A stretch of 64,000 bases of DNA, taken from positions 1-64,000 of the forward strand of contig CAWCUH010000010.1 of the NCBI GenBank assembly GCA_963798655.1. The letters run 5' to 3'. The position numbers and the translations under genes were made by a program. Shown one piece after another: positions 46,385-56,157 of this stretch. Numbering within the stretch: the stretch's first letter is position 1; every line of letters begins with the position of its first letter. The DNA is from CAVSMC01 sp963798655. Its GTDB lineage: Bacteria; Pseudomonadota; Gammaproteobacteria; Burkholderiales; Casimicrobiaceae. The notes under the pieces are model-generated. The model saw nothing but the letters and a program-made list of their open reading frames with translations, was not told where the DNA came from and did not search any database.

Positions 46385-47020
46385 TCAGCGCAGCGGCTGC
46401 GGCGACAGCAGCGGCCGCGTGTCCGGCCGCGTGTCCTGGGTGGCGGCGCGCGGCTGCGTCGTCGCGGCGGGCGACTCGTCGAGCCGGCGGACGTCGCCGG
46501 TGAGCTCGCCGCCATCCGCCACGATCAGCCGTCCGTAACGGATCGTCCCGGACACGCGGCCCGTCCCGTGCACGACGAGCTTCGTGTGCGCGGTCAGCTC
46601 GCCGGTGAACTCGCCGTCGACTTCCGCGACGTCGATGACGGCGGTTCCCTTCAGCGTGCCGGGCTTCGCGATCTGCATCGCCTTGCTGTTGATGGTCGCC
46701 TCGACCTGGCCTTCGACGATCAGCACGTCGCAGTCGCAGATCTCGACGCCCTTCAGTTTGATGTTCGGGCCGACGATGAGCTTGCTACCCGGCGTCTCCG
46801 GGCCGATCGCGCGGCCGCCGCTATCCGACGTCAGCAGCGGCGGCTCGGGCGCCTGCGCGGGCGCCGAGGGTGCGGTGTCGCGCGGCGGGATCGGCGTGGA
46901 AGAAGCGGGACGGGGCGGCACGGCGGCAGTGTTCGGTTGGGGCATCGCGGTTCCAAAGGGGGCCGGTTTGAGAGGGGGCTTTTCGGGCGGCTTTGCGTCG
47001 CCACGGTTGAAATTCAGCAT
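46385..47020 (-). CDS. Bactofilin family cytoskeletal protein
   Basis: A 211-aa protein with a proline-rich N-terminal tail (residues 10-75) and a bactofilin (DUF583) beta-helical core with repeats such as KGVEICDCDVLIVEGQVEA, GTAVIDVAEVDGEFTGEL and GRVSGTIRYGRLIVADGGEL. A second disordered tail closes it. Bactofilins polymerise without nucleotides and position cell-wall or polysaccharide enzymes. The start is supported by AAGGAG 6 nt before the ATG of MLNFNRG. It stands alone here. Confidence 0.87.
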   Translation of the reverse strand: MLNFNRGDAKPPEKPPLKPAPFGTAMPQPNTAAVPPRPASSTPIPPRDTAPSAPAQAPEPPLLTSDSGGRAIGPETPGSKLIVGPNIKLKGVEICDCDVLIVEGQVEATINSKAMQIAKPGTLKGTAVIDVAEVDGEFTGELTAHTKLVVHGTGRVSGTIRYGRLIVADGGELTGDVRRLDESPAATTQPRAATQDTRPDTRPLLSPQPLR

Positions 47021-47305
47021 ACGGTCTCCTTCGCGACGCATTATGACAGCGTCATTATGGGCCGTGCGGTTGCAAATGACAACCCGCAAACGGGCCCGGA
47101 GGTCGTATTTCGGCGCCCGCGCTTATGGTGCGCGGGGCGGTGTCGGCAGTTGCGCCGTGATTGTTGTCGCGCGGCGCGCAGCGCGTGGCGCACGATGTCG
47201 TATGTGACCGGCAGAATCGCGCCGAGTCAAGAAAAATCTGCTGTTGGAGGCACACGTGAGGTGCAAGTTCAATCGATCGCGCGCATGTTTGCGCCGTTCG
47301 TTTCG

Positions 47306-48013
47306 TCAACGCGCGCGCTGTGGTGATTCGCCGGTGCGCCAGATTGCGAGCGCCGCGACATATCCGGGCTCGACATCGATCGCGAACAATTGCCAGTTGG
47401 ACGGCGTGTAAGGTGGCGGCCCGGCGTCGAGACGTGGTACGTCGCAATCGACGTCGAGCGATCGAAACGGCGCGATCAAGCCGTCGGCGGTCGCCTTGCT
47501 CATCGCTTCCTTGTAGGTCCATGTGCGCACGAAGGCGCGCCGCCGCGCATCGCCGTCCATCGTATCGACGGCCGCGCGCTCGCGGGGCGAGAGGAACTTC
47601 CGCGCGAGCCGGTCGGCGGCGACGGCGCGATCGGCGCGCTCGACGTCGACGCCGATGCGGTTGTGAGGCTCGAGCGCACCGGCGATCGCGATGATCGCGG
47701 CGCCGCGCGTATGCGACACGTTGAAGTCCGGCGCACCGTCGATCGCGATTTCCGGGCGTCCGCGCCGCCCGCGGCGCAGTGGCACCTCGGCGGCGTGCGC
47801 TCCAAGCGCGTCGCCGAGCAGCGCGCGCAACGCCGTGCGCCCGGCGATCCAGCGGTCGCGCAAGGCCGCGGTGCCGAAGCGCGCCGCGCGCTCCTGCTCC
47901 GCCGCGGACAGCAGACGCGCGAGGTGTGCCGCGCGCAACGCGCGCCGTTCGAGGTCGCACCACCACAAGGCAACGCCTGGTGTGGCTTCGGAGATCGACG
48001 TCATTTCGTCCAT
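47306..48013 (-). CDS. 4'-phosphopantetheinyl transferase (Sfp type)
   Basis: A 235-aa Sfp-type transferase. It has the substrate loop GRPEIA, FNVSHT, the magnesium motif IGVDVERADRAV and FVRTWTYKEAMSKATADGL with the W-x-x-KE-A-x-x-K signature. It transfers phosphopantetheine from CoA to carrier proteins. Either ATG 48013 or ATG 48004 may be the start. The region upstream is directly followed by a 23S rRNA fragment, so no proper promoter can be seen, which is unexpected. Confidence 0.85.
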   Translation of the reverse strand: MDEMTSISEATPGVALWWCDLERRALRAAHLARLLSAAEQERAARFGTAALRDRWIAGRTALRALLGDALGAHAAEVPLRRGRRGRPEIAIDGAPDFNVSHTRGAAIIAIAGALEPHNRIGVDVERADRAVAADRLARKFLSPRERAAVDTMDGDARRRAFVRTWTYKEAMSKATADGLIAPFRSLDVDCDVPRLDAGPPPYTPSNWQLFAIDVEPGYVAALAIWRTGESPQRAR

Positions 48014-48066
48014 GGCGCTCGTAATGACAATGTCGCAGTGGGTGAAAACGACGCCCACGGCGCTAC

Positions 48067-48380
48067 AACGTCGTGAGACAGTTTGGTCCCTATCTGCCGT
48101 GGGCGCTGGAGATTTGACGGGGGCTGCTCCTAGTACGAGAGGACCGGAGTGGACGCACCGCTGGTGTACCGGTTGTGACGCCAGTCGCATTGCCGGGTAG
48201 CTATGTGCGGAAGCGATAACCGCTGAAAGCATCTAAGCGGGAAACGCGCCTGAAGATGAGATCTCCCGGGGGCTTGACCTCCCTGAAGGGTCGTGGCAGA
48301 CCACCACGTTGATAGGCCGGGTGTGGAAGGGCAGCAATGCCTTGAGCTAACCGGTACTAATCGCCCGTGCGGCTTGACCC
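48067..48380 (+). rRNA. rrl: 3'-terminal fragment of 23S rRNA
   Basis: The last ~310 nt of a 23S rRNA gene: AACGTCGTGAGACAG, CTGCTCCTAGTACGAGAGGA (sarcin-ricin loop), GCTGAAAGCATCTAAGC and the 3' end ACTAATCGCCCGTGCGGCTT. The preceding 2.6 kb of the gene and the 16S gene are absent; instead the PPTase gene begins 54 nt upstream. Either a true truncation or an assembly junction. Confidence 0.92.
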
Positions 48381-48482
48381 CATAACCGTGTGCACTCGCA
48401 CCACGGTCCGCTTGCGATCGAAGCCGATCCAACCCCCTTTGCTTCTTCCCCCGCGCCGCGAGCAGCGCTCGCCAACGATCAA

Positions 48483-48598
48483 CGCCTGACGACCATAGCC
48501 CGCCGGAACCACCCCTTCCCATCCCGAACAGGACCGTGAAACGGCAGCACGCCGATGATAGTGTGGATTACCCATGCGAAAGTAGGTCATCGTCAGGC
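48483..48598 (+). rRNA. rrf: 5S ribosomal RNA
   Basis: A complete 5S rRNA gene of about 116 nt, from GCCTGACGACCATAG to CATCGTCAGGC, whose ends pair to form helix I. The conserved TCCCGAACAGGACCGTGAAAC and CGCCGATGATAGT blocks are present. It follows the 23S 3' end after a spacer of about 100 nt, the usual rrn order. Confidence 0.93.
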
Positions 48599-48611
48599 AC
48601 CTTCAAAGCAA

Positions 48612-48645
48612 AAAGCCCCGGCCATCGTGCCGGGGCTTCTTGCTT
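48612..48645 (+). terminator. Rho-independent terminator of the rRNA unit
   Basis: A 9-bp stem AGCCCCGGC/GCCGGGGCT with a 6-nt loop, an A tract before it and a T-rich TCTTGCTTC tail. It directly follows the 5S rRNA gene and separates it from the convergent methyltransferase gene. Confidence 0.88.
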
Positions 48646-48704
48646 CACACGCGTCGTATTCCGTCGTTCGGATCCACGGCGCGAAGGGCTTCCCCGACTA
48701 CGCG

Positions 48705-50270
48705 CTACGCGGGCTGCATCAGCAGCGCCGACTTGGCAAGCTGCTCCAGTGCCTGATCGACGACGCGCCCGATGAAGGCATGAGCGTCGCGCGGGATGGC
48801 CTTGCCTGTCAGCGCCGCGTTGTCGATTGCCCATTCGGTCGCGGTGCGCGCAATCTGCTCGCGCGATCGCGTGCCGTCGAGGATCTGCATCAGGCGCGCG
48901 AGATCCGCATTGAGATCGACGGGCTCGTGCCGCAGGTTCGTTACGCGCAGCGCGCGCTTCGCCTGCAGCCGCGCGAGCGGGCTCGCAAGCGGCGGGTCGA
49001 ACGGCGCTGCCGCGTACGGCGACGGGCGCGCATGCAGTTGCACCATGCCGGCGCCGAAGCAGCGCAGCATGTCGGAGGCAACGAAGCGTTCGGCATCGGC
49101 GTTCGCGTCGAACGCGACACCGCTCGCCCGAAGCCGCGCGGCCGCCTCGTTGAACAAGTCGCGGAAGGCGACGGCACGCGGCCAGCGCTCGGTGAGAATT
49201 TCTATCGCGGCTTTGGTCACGGCATTCGCCGTCTGCATGCGCGCGCCGCCGGCTCCGCGGAACGTCGACGCGCCAAGCGACTGCTGCTGCGCGTCGGCTG
49301 CGACCACCTCGAACGATCCGCTCACGTGCAGCGAGCGCAAGCGCTCGGGAACGATCTTTCGCTTGACGGGCTGGTCGTCGTGGACGAGCAGCGACTGGCG
49401 AAACATGCGATTGCGCAGGAAGTCCATGTACTGTTCCTGCCGCACGAAGCCCGGAGCGAGCCGCATCAGCTCCCGCGCCACGTCGGGCGCGAAATTGGTC
49501 GCGAGCATCGTTCCGAAATCGGCGTCGGCGAGATACTGCAGCCGGTGCGCCTCGACGCGCTCGATGAACTGGTGGAAATACAGCGGCTGGTTCGTCGGCT
49601 CGAGATGCTCGTGCGCGATGTATGCGTCGGGCTCGGCGCGCAATGCCTCGATGTGCGACGACACGAGGCTGCGGTACGCGGCATCCGCCCACACGTTCCT
49701 CGCCAGGAATTCGGCGATCGCGCGCGCCTGCTGCACCTTCGCGAGCGGCTCGGCGAATTGCGTCGCATGGTATCGCATGATGTCGCGCACCACGCCGCGG
49801 ATGTGCCAGCCCGGCAGCGTGTTGTAGCTGATGAACGCAATGCCGTTCGGAGCGAGCTGCGCCGCGCAGACTTCGAGCAGTCGCGTCTGCACGGCGTCGG
49901 GCACCCACGAATAGACGCCGTGCGCGATGATGTAGTCGAATGTGCCGAACGACGCGTCGATGTCGGTGATGCTCATCGCACGCAGATCGACGTTCGCTAG
50001 CCCCAGAGTGTCGGCGATCGTGCGTCCGTCGCGGATCTGCGCTTCGGAGAGGTCGACACCGACGAATTGCGCGCCCGGCATCGTGATCGCCATCGGGATC
50101 AGGTTGCCCGCCGACGCGCAGCCGAGCTCGAGCACCCGGCAGTGGTCGAGCGACGCCGGCGCGAGGCCAAACAGCGTCGCCAGCGCGGCGAGGCGCTCGG
50201 GTTGCGTCTGCGCGAACGGCAGGCTCGTATACGGCAGCTCGTCGTAGCTGATTTCCGTCGGCGTCGTCAT
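48705..50270 (-). CDS. SAM-dependent methyltransferase with methyltransferase regulatory domain
   Basis: A 521-aa protein. The N-terminal domain is a class I methyltransferase: motif I VLELGCASAGN, FVGVDLSEAQI, FDYIIAHGVYSWV. The middle part fits the methyltransferase regulatory domain (PF10119-like: DFGTMLATNFAPD, RQEQYMDFLRNR). The C-terminal 100 residues are a small helical domain with an unknown ligand. Such proteins are widespread in proteobacteria and methylate unknown targets. It sits 15 nt downstream of the stop of the tandem UvrA gene on the same strand. Confidence 0.82.
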   Translation of the reverse strand: MTTPTEISYDELPYTSLPFAQTQPERLAALATLFGLAPASLDHCRVLELGCASAGNLIPMAITMPGAQFVGVDLSEAQIRDGRTIADTLGLANVDLRAMSITDIDASFGTFDYIIAHGVYSWVPDAVQTRLLEVCAAQLAPNGIAFISYNTLPGWHIRGVVRDIMRYHATQFAEPLAKVQQARAIAEFLARNVWADAAYRSLVSSHIEALRAEPDAYIAHEHLEPTNQPLYFHQFIERVEAHRLQYLADADFGTMLATNFAPDVARELMRLAPGFVRQEQYMDFLRNRMFRQSLLVHDDQPVKRKIVPERLRSLHVSGSFEVVAADAQQQSLGASTFRGAGGARMQTANAVTKAAIEILTERWPRAVAFRDLFNEAAARLRASGVAFDANADAERFVASDMLRCFGAGMVQLHARPSPYAAAPFDPPLASPLARLQAKRALRVTNLRHEPVDLNADLARLMQILDGTRSREQIARTATEWAIDNAALTGKAIPRDAHAFIGRVVDQALEQLAKSALLMQPA

Positions 50271-50285
50271 CTTTCGTACGCAAGC

Positions 50286-53200
50286 CTAGATCAGCAGCGC
50301 GCCGCTTGCGACGGGCTCCGCCGCGTGCCGCTGCCGCGTCGACATGAACTGCATGAGGATCGCCGCGGTATGCGAAGCGTGCGACTTCGCGCCGATCGAG
50401 CGCGGCGATCCCTGCGCGACGATGCGACCGCCGGCAGCGCCGCCTTCGGGGCCGAGATCGATCACCCAGTCGGCGTCGGCGATCACGTCGAGGTTGTGCT
50501 CGATGACGACGACGGTATTGCCCGCGTCGACCAGCCGATGCAGCACGCGTATCAGCTTCTCGACGTCGGCCATGTGCAGGCCGACCGTCGGCTCGTCGAG
50601 GACGTAAAGCGTCTGCATGCTCGCCGACGCGCGTGCGCCGTTGCGCGGACGCGCGGCGTCGGAGCGTACTTTGGCGAGCTCGGTGACGAGCTTGATGCGC
50701 TGCGCTTCGCCGCCCGACAGCGTCGGGCTTTGCTGGCCGAGCGTCAGGTAGCCGAGGCCGACGTCCTGCAGCAATCGCAGCGCGTGGTGCACCGAGCGAT
50801 GCGCGGTGAAGAACTCGACCGCTTCGTCCACGTTCATCGCCAGCACGTCGGCGATCGACTTGCCGCGCCACGTGACCGCGAGGGTCTCGGCGTTGAAGCG
50901 CGCGCCGTTGCACGCTTCGCAGGCGACCTTCACGTCGGGCAGGAAGCTCATCTCGATCGTCTTGATGCCCTGGCCCTCGCATTCGGGACAGCGGCCGCCC
51001 GGCGTATTGAACGAAAACCGGCTTGCCGCGTAGCCGCGCATTCGCGCTTCGGTCGTGTCGGCGAACAGGCGGCGTATCGCATCCCAGAACCCGACGTAGG
51101 TCGCCGGGCACGAGCGCGGCGTCTTGCCGATCGGTGCCTGGTCGACCTCGAGCACGCGCTCGACGTCGTCCCATCCGGAAATCGCCTTGCAGCCGACGAC
51201 CGCCGGCGGCTTGCGCCGCTTGCGGCCGCCGACGAGCTCGCAGAGATTCGCGAACAGCACGTCGCGCGCGAGCGTGCTCTTGCCGCTGCCCGACACGCCG
51301 GTGATCGCGACGAGGCGCGCGAGCGGCACGCGCACGGTGACGTTGCGCAGATTGTGCAGCGTCGCGCCGGCGACGACGATCGCCCGCGTGCGCTCGCTGG
51401 TCGCTCTCGGCTCGACCAGCGGATGCCGCAGCGGCTGCGCGAGAAAGCGCCCCGTCACCGACGCCGCATTGCGCATCAGCTCGTCCGCCGTGCCTTCGGC
51501 GACGACGGCGCCGCCGCGGCTGCCGGCACCCGGCCCGAGATCGATCACGTGCGCGGCGTGCCTGATCGTCTCCTCATCGTGCTCGACGACGACGAGCGTG
51601 TTGCCTTTGGCCTGGAGCTTCGCGAGCGTTTCGAGCAGCACGCGGTTGTCGCGCGGATGAAGCCCGATCGTCGGCTCGTCGAGGATGTAGCAGACGCCGC
51701 GCAGGTTCGATCCCAATTGTGCAGCGAGCCGTATGCGCTGCGCTTCGCCGCCCGAAAGCGTCGGTGCCGCGCGATCGAGCGCGAGATAGCCGAGACCGAC
51801 GTCGAGCAGGAACGCGAGCCGCGATGCGAGCTCGGCCACGATGTCGCGCGCGATCGCCGCGTCGCGGCCCTCGAGCTCGAGCGTCGCGAAGAAGCGCTCG
51901 GCCTCGCTCGCCGGCAGCGCGACCAAGTCCGCGATCGAGCGATCGCGAAAGCGGACGGCGAGCGCGTCGCGATTCAACCGCTTGCCGCCGCAGGCGTCGC
52001 ACGCGCGCGCGTCGCCGTCGTACCAGTCGTTCCACCAGACCTCGTCACCGGTCTGCTCGTCGTCGAAGCCCTTGAGCGCAACACCGGTTCCGAAGCATTC
52101 GGGGCACCAGCCGTGCTTCGAGTTGAAGGAGAAGAGGCGCGGGTCCGGCGCCGCGAAGCTGCGGTTGCACACCGGGCACGCGCGCTCGGTGGAGTACACC
52201 TCGACGCCGGCGCCGCTTCGATGCGCGGCGCCGTTCCTTTTCGCTCGCCCTTCGTCCAAAGCCACAACGTGAACGAAGCCCTTCCCGTGCTCGAGCGCCT
52301 GCGCGAGCGCGCTGCGCAGCATCGGCTCGTTCGCCGGCGCGGGAACGAGCTCCGCAATGGGCATTTCGACCGTGTGCTCCTTGAAGCGGTCGAGGCGCGG
52401 CCATTTCGCCGTCGACAGCATCTCGCCGTCGACGCGAAGCTCCGTCACGCCGCGCTTCGCCGCCCATTTCGCGAGATCGGTGTAGTAGCCCTTGCGCGCG
52501 ACGACGAGCGGCGCGAGGACGAGGATGCGGCGGTCGCGATGCCGCGTCATCAGCGTCGCGACGATGCTGTCGACGGTCTGCGGCGCAATCGGTACATCGT
52601 GATCCGGGCAGTGCTGCGTGCCGAGCTTCACGTACAGCAGGCGCAGGAAGTGATAGATCTCGGTGAGCGTCGCGACGGTGCTCTTGCGGCCGCCGCGGCT
52701 CGTTCGCTGCTCGATCGCGACCGTCGGGGGAATGCCGAAGATCGCGTCGACGGCGGGCCGCGCGGCCGGCTGCACGAACTGGCGCGCGTAGGCGTTCAGC
52801 GATTCGAGATAGCGCCGCTGCCCTTCGGCGAACAGGATGTCGAACGCAAGCGTGCTCTTGCCGCTGCCCGACACGCCGGTGACCACGGTGAATCGCTCGC
52901 GCGGGATCTCCACGTCGACGTTCTTCAGGTTGTGCTCGCGCGCATTGCGGATGCGGATCGAGTGGCGGTCGGAAGCCGCGGGGCGATAGCGCGCGGGCGT
53001 CGCATCGTGCATCGCGAGCGCGCGCCGCTCGACGGCGGCGCGATACGCGGCGAGCGCGGCGCCGGTGTGCGAGAGCACGCATTGCGTCAGGTCGCGCACA
53101 GTACCGGCGAACACGACGCTTCCGCCGGCATCGCCGCCTTCGGGACCGAGATCGATCACCCAGTCGGCGGCGGCGACCACATCGAGGTTGTGCTCGATGA

Positions 53201-55937
53201 CGACGAGCGAATGTCCGGCGTCGATCAGCTCGCGGAATGCACGCAGCAGCTTCGCGACGTCGTCGAAGTGCAGGCCCGTCGTCGGCTCGTCGAACAGGAA
53301 CAGCTTGCAGCGCTTCTGCGCGCCGGCTCGGCGCGCCGGCGCTTCGCGAGCGGCCTCGGCGAGATGGCCAGCGAGCTTCAGCCGCTGCGCTTCGCCGCCG
53401 GAGAGCGTCGGCACCGGCTGCCCGAGCTTGACGTATTCGAGGCCGACGGCGACGAGCGGCCGCAACGCCGCATCGATGTCCTCCTCGCCGTCGAAGAACG
53501 CGAGCGCCTGCGCGACCGTCATGTCGAGCACGTCGGCGATCGAGCGGCCGCGAACGACGACGTCGAGCACTTCGCGGCGAAAGCGCTTGCCGTCGCAATC
53601 CGGGCAACGAAGGTAGACGTCGGATAGGAACTGCATCTCGACGTGCTCGAAGCCGTTGCCGCCGCACGTCGGGCAGCGTCCGTTGCCGGCGTTGAAGCTG
53701 AACGTGCCCGGCGTGTACTTGCGCTCCTTCGCGAGCGGCGCCGTCGCGAAGCGCTTGCGGATGCAGTCGAACGCACCGACGTAGCTCGCCGGGTTCGAGC
53801 GCGTCGTGCGGCCGATCGGCGTCTGGTCGATCAGCACGACGTCGCCGACGAGATCGGCGCCCCTCAACGCGCGATGCGCTCCGGGTGTCTCCGTCGGCTT
53901 GCCCTTCGCTCGGCGAAGCGCCGGATGCAGCACGTCCTGCACGAGCGTCGACTTGCCGGATCCCGACACGCCGGTGACGCAGACGAGCGCGTTCAGCGGA
54001 ATCGCGACGTCGATGTCCTTCAGGTTGTGCTCGCTCGCGCCGATGAGCTCGATGCGTGCGCCGTCGACAGCGATCGGCGCGGCGGCGTCCGGCGGCGACG
54101 TGCGCTTGCGACCGCTCAAGTAATCGGCGGTGAGCGAGCCGGTCGCGCCGCACAGCGCATCGGGTGATCCGAAGAAGACGATCTCGCCGCCGCGCTCGCC
54201 GGGTCCGGGCCCGATGTCGAGAATGCGGTCGGCGGCGAGCATCACCTGCGGATCGTGCTCGACGACGACGAGCGAATTGCCGGCGTCGCGCAAGCGGTGC
54301 ATCACGCCGACGACGCGCCCGATGTCGCGCGGGTGCAGGCCGATCGACGGCTCGTCGAGCACGAACAGTGTATTGACGAGCGATGTGCCGAGCGCGGTCG
54401 TCAGGTTGATCCGCTGCACTTCGCCGCCCGAAAGCGTGCGCGACTGCCGGTCGAGCGTCAGGTACGAAAGCCCGACGTCGGCGAGATACGCGAGCCGCGC
54501 GCGGATCTCGGCGAGCAGCAGCTCCGTCGCTTCGTCGAGCGGCGCCGGCAGCGCAAGCTGATCGAAAAAGCGTCGTGTCGACTCGATCGGCAAGAGCGCG
54601 ACATCGTGCAGCGTGAGCCCGGGCAGACGATGCAGCACGTCGTCCGCGAAGGTGACGGCGCGAGGACGAAACCGCCGGGCGGCATCGACCACGCCGTCGG
54701 CGTTCTCCCTGGTGCCGAGCCGCCACAGCAGCGCGTCGCCTTTCAGCCGCGCGCCTTCGCACGCCGGGCACGGCGTATACGCGCGGTACTTCGACAGCAG
54801 CACGCGGACGTGCATCTTGTACGACTTCGTCTCGAGCCACGCGAAGAAGCGCGCGACGCCGTACCAGACGCCCGGCCACGACTTGCGCCAGCTCACCCAC
54901 TCGGGCTCGCCGTCGAGCACCCACGCGCGCTGCTCGTCGGTCAGCTCGCGCCAGCGAACGTCGAGCGGGATGCCGCGCTTTTTCGCGTACTTGGCGAGAT
55001 CGTCCTGGCATTCCTTGAAGCTCGGCGTCTGCCACGGTTTCACCGCACCTTCGCGCAGCGTCTTGCCGCCGTCGGGGACGACGAGACCGTAGTCGATGCC
55101 GATCACGCGTCCGAAACCGCGGCAGGTTTCGCAGGCGCCGAGCGGCGAGTTGAACGAAAAGAGACTCGGCGACGGATCCTGGTAGTGGATGTCGCAGTCG
55201 GGACAGTGCAGATCGGACGAAAAACGCCACGCGGGCGCGCTGTTGTCGTCGTCGTCGCCGGCGATCCGAACGTCGACGCGTCCCTGGCCGACGCGAAGCG
55301 CCGCTTCGATCGCTTCGGCGACGCGCGCGCGTTCCGCGCCGCCGACGCGCACGCGATCCTGCACCACCGAGAGCCGATTGCCGCTGCTCGCATGGATGCG
55401 TGTGTACCCCTGCTGCTCGAGGAGCTGGCGGACTTCCTGCTCCGAAAAGTTCGCGGGAACCCTCACCGGAAAGGTGATCGCGAGACGCGGGTCGCCCGCG
55501 TGCGCGCTTCGCCGCTCGATCTCGGCGTGTATCGACTCGGCTGTGTCGCGCCGCACGGCGCTTCCGCACCCACGGCAGTACAGCGTCGCCGCGCGCGCAT
55601 ACAGCAGCTTCAGATGGTCGGCGAGCTCGGTCATCGTGCCGACCGTCGAGCGCGACGTGCGCACCGGGTTCGTCTGGTCGATCGCAATCGCCGGCGGAAT
55701 GCCGTCGATGCGATCGACCTGCGGCTTGTCCATGCGGTCGAGGAATTGCCGCGCGTACGGCGAGAACGTCTCGACGTAGCGCCGCTGGCCTTCGGCGTAC
55801 AGCGTGTCGAACACCAGCGACGACTTGCCCGAGCCCGAGACGCCTGTCACGACGACGAGCTCGTTCGTCGGCAGCTCGAGCGTCAGGTTCTTCAGGTTGT
55901 TCTGGCGAGCGCCGTGAATCGCGATGCGGTCGGACAT
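50286..55937 (-). CDS. uvrA: Tandem double-length UvrA (excinuclease ABC subunit A, fused dimer)
   Basis: One frame of 1883 aa contains two complete UvrA copies end to end, twice the usual length of about 940. Four Walker A motifs (GVSGSGKSS/T) lie near residues 35, 655, 1022 and 1549. Signature LSGGE motifs follow each. Two zinc modules are visible: CPTCGGNGFEHVE with CPDCDGKRF, and CPECEGQGIKT with CEACNGARF. UvrA normally dimerises to find bulky lesions and load UvrB; a covalent dimer may have a fixed geometry. SEED-style annotations list such proteins as the dimeric form in Burkholderiales. The start is the ATG of MSDRIAIHG; the upstream ATG adds 12 unlikely residues. No uvrB or uvrC is nearby, so this is probably a second UvrA. 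Confidence 0.9.
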   Translation of the reverse strand: MSDRIAIHGARQNNLKNLTLELPTNELVVVTGVSGSGKSSLVFDTLYAEGQRRYVETFSPYARQFLDRMDKPQVDRIDGIPPAIAIDQTNPVRTSRSTVGTMTELADHLKLLYARAATLYCRGCGSAVRRDTAESIHAEIERRSAHAGDPRLAITFPVRVPANFSEQEVRQLLEQQGYTRIHASSGNRLSVVQDRVRVGGAERARVAEAIEAALRVGQGRVDVRIAGDDDDNSAPAWRFSSDLHCPDCDIHYQDPSPSLFSFNSPLGACETCRGFGRVIGIDYGLVVPDGGKTLREGAVKPWQTPSFKECQDDLAKYAKKRGIPLDVRWRELTDEQRAWVLDGEPEWVSWRKSWPGVWYGVARFFAWLETKSYKMHVRVLLSKYRAYTPCPACEGARLKGDALLWRLGTRENADGVVDAARRFRPRAVTFADDVLHRLPGLTLHDVALLPIESTRRFFDQLALPAPLDEATELLLAEIRARLAYLADVGLSYLTLDRQSRTLSGGEVQRINLTTALGTSLVNTLFVLDEPSIGLHPRDIGRVVGVMHRLRDAGNSLVVVEHDPQVMLAADRILDIGPGPGERGGEIVFFGSPDALCGATGSLTADYLSGRKRTSPPDAAAPIAVDGARIELIGASEHNLKDIDVAIPLNALVCVTGVSGSGKSTLVQDVLHPALRRAKGKPTETPGAHRALRGADLVGDVVLIDQTPIGRTTRSNPASYVGAFDCIRKRFATAPLAKERKYTPGTFSFNAGNGRCPTCGGNGFEHVEMQFLSDVYLRCPDCDGKRFRREVLDVVVRGRSIADVLDMTVAQALAFFDGEEDIDAALRPLVAVGLEYVKLGQPVPTLSGGEAQRLKLAGHLAEAAREAPARRAGAQKRCKLFLFDEPTTGLHFDDVAKLLRAFRELIDAGHSLVVIEHNLDVVAAADWVIDLGPEGGDAGGSVVFAGTVRDLTQCVLSHTGAALAAYRAAVERRALAMHDATPARYRPAASDRHSIRIRNAREHNLKNVDVEIPRERFTVVTGVSGSGKSTLAFDILFAEGQRRYLESLNAYARQFVQPAARPAVDAIFGIPPTVAIEQRTSRGGRKSTVATLTEIYHFLRLLYVKLGTQHCPDHDVPIAPQTVDSIVATLMTRHRDRRILVLAPLVVARKGYYTDLAKWAAKRGVTELRVDGEMLSTAKWPRLDRFKEHTVEMPIAELVPAPANEPMLRSALAQALEHGKGFVHVVALDEGRAKRNGAAHRSGAGVEVYSTERACPVCNRSFAAPDPRLFSFNSKHGWCPECFGTGVALKGFDDEQTGDEVWWNDWYDGDARACDACGGKRLNRDALAVRFRDRSIADLVALPASEAERFFATLELEGRDAAIARDIVAELASRLAFLLDVGLGYLALDRAAPTLSGGEAQRIRLAAQLGSNLRGVCYILDEPTIGLHPRDNRVLLETLAKLQAKGNTLVVVEHDEETIRHAAHVIDLGPGAGSRGGAVVAEGTADELMRNAASVTGRFLAQPLRHPLVEPRATSERTRAIVVAGATLHNLRNVTVRVPLARLVAITGVSGSGKSTLARDVLFANLCELVGGRKRRKPPAVVGCKAISGWDDVERVLEVDQAPIGKTPRSCPATYVGFWDAIRRLFADTTEARMRGYAASRFSFNTPGGRCPECEGQGIKTIEMSFLPDVKVACEACNGARFNAETLAVTWRGKSIADVLAMNVDEAVEFFTAHRSVHHALRLLQDVGLGYLTLGQQSPTLSGGEAQRIKLVTELAKVRSDAARPRNGARASASMQTLYVLDEPTVGLHMADVEKLIRVLHRLVDAGNTVVVIEHNLDVIADADWVIDLGPEGGAAGGRIVAQGSPRSIGAKSHASHTAAILMQFMSTRQRHAAEPVASGALLI

Positions 55938-56157
55938 GAGAAGGCAGCGAAAAAACGATGGAGCCGACGCCACGGCGCGACGGCGCGAAGGATTGCAATT
56001 GTGGCAAGCGCGCGCCGGCGAGCGTGCGGGCGGCTTGACGACCGGGATGCGCGCCGCGACAAAAAAGGCGGCGCAGCGAAGATCAGTTGCGTGAGCTTAC
56101 CAGCAATCGGAGCTCACGCGCAGCGCGCGGCTGCCGTACGCGGCTCGCCGCGAACCG

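Noticed and set aside
48052..48105. 10-bp inverted repeat CGCCCACGGC/GCCGTGGGCG across the start of the 23S fragment
   Set aside because: The second copy is conserved 23S rRNA sequence and the match is short; suggestive of a junction but not evidence of a mobile element.
50067..53627. Long 1186-codon frame opposite the UvrA gene
   Set aside because: Antisense shadow of UvrA; arginine-rich, no recognisable domain.
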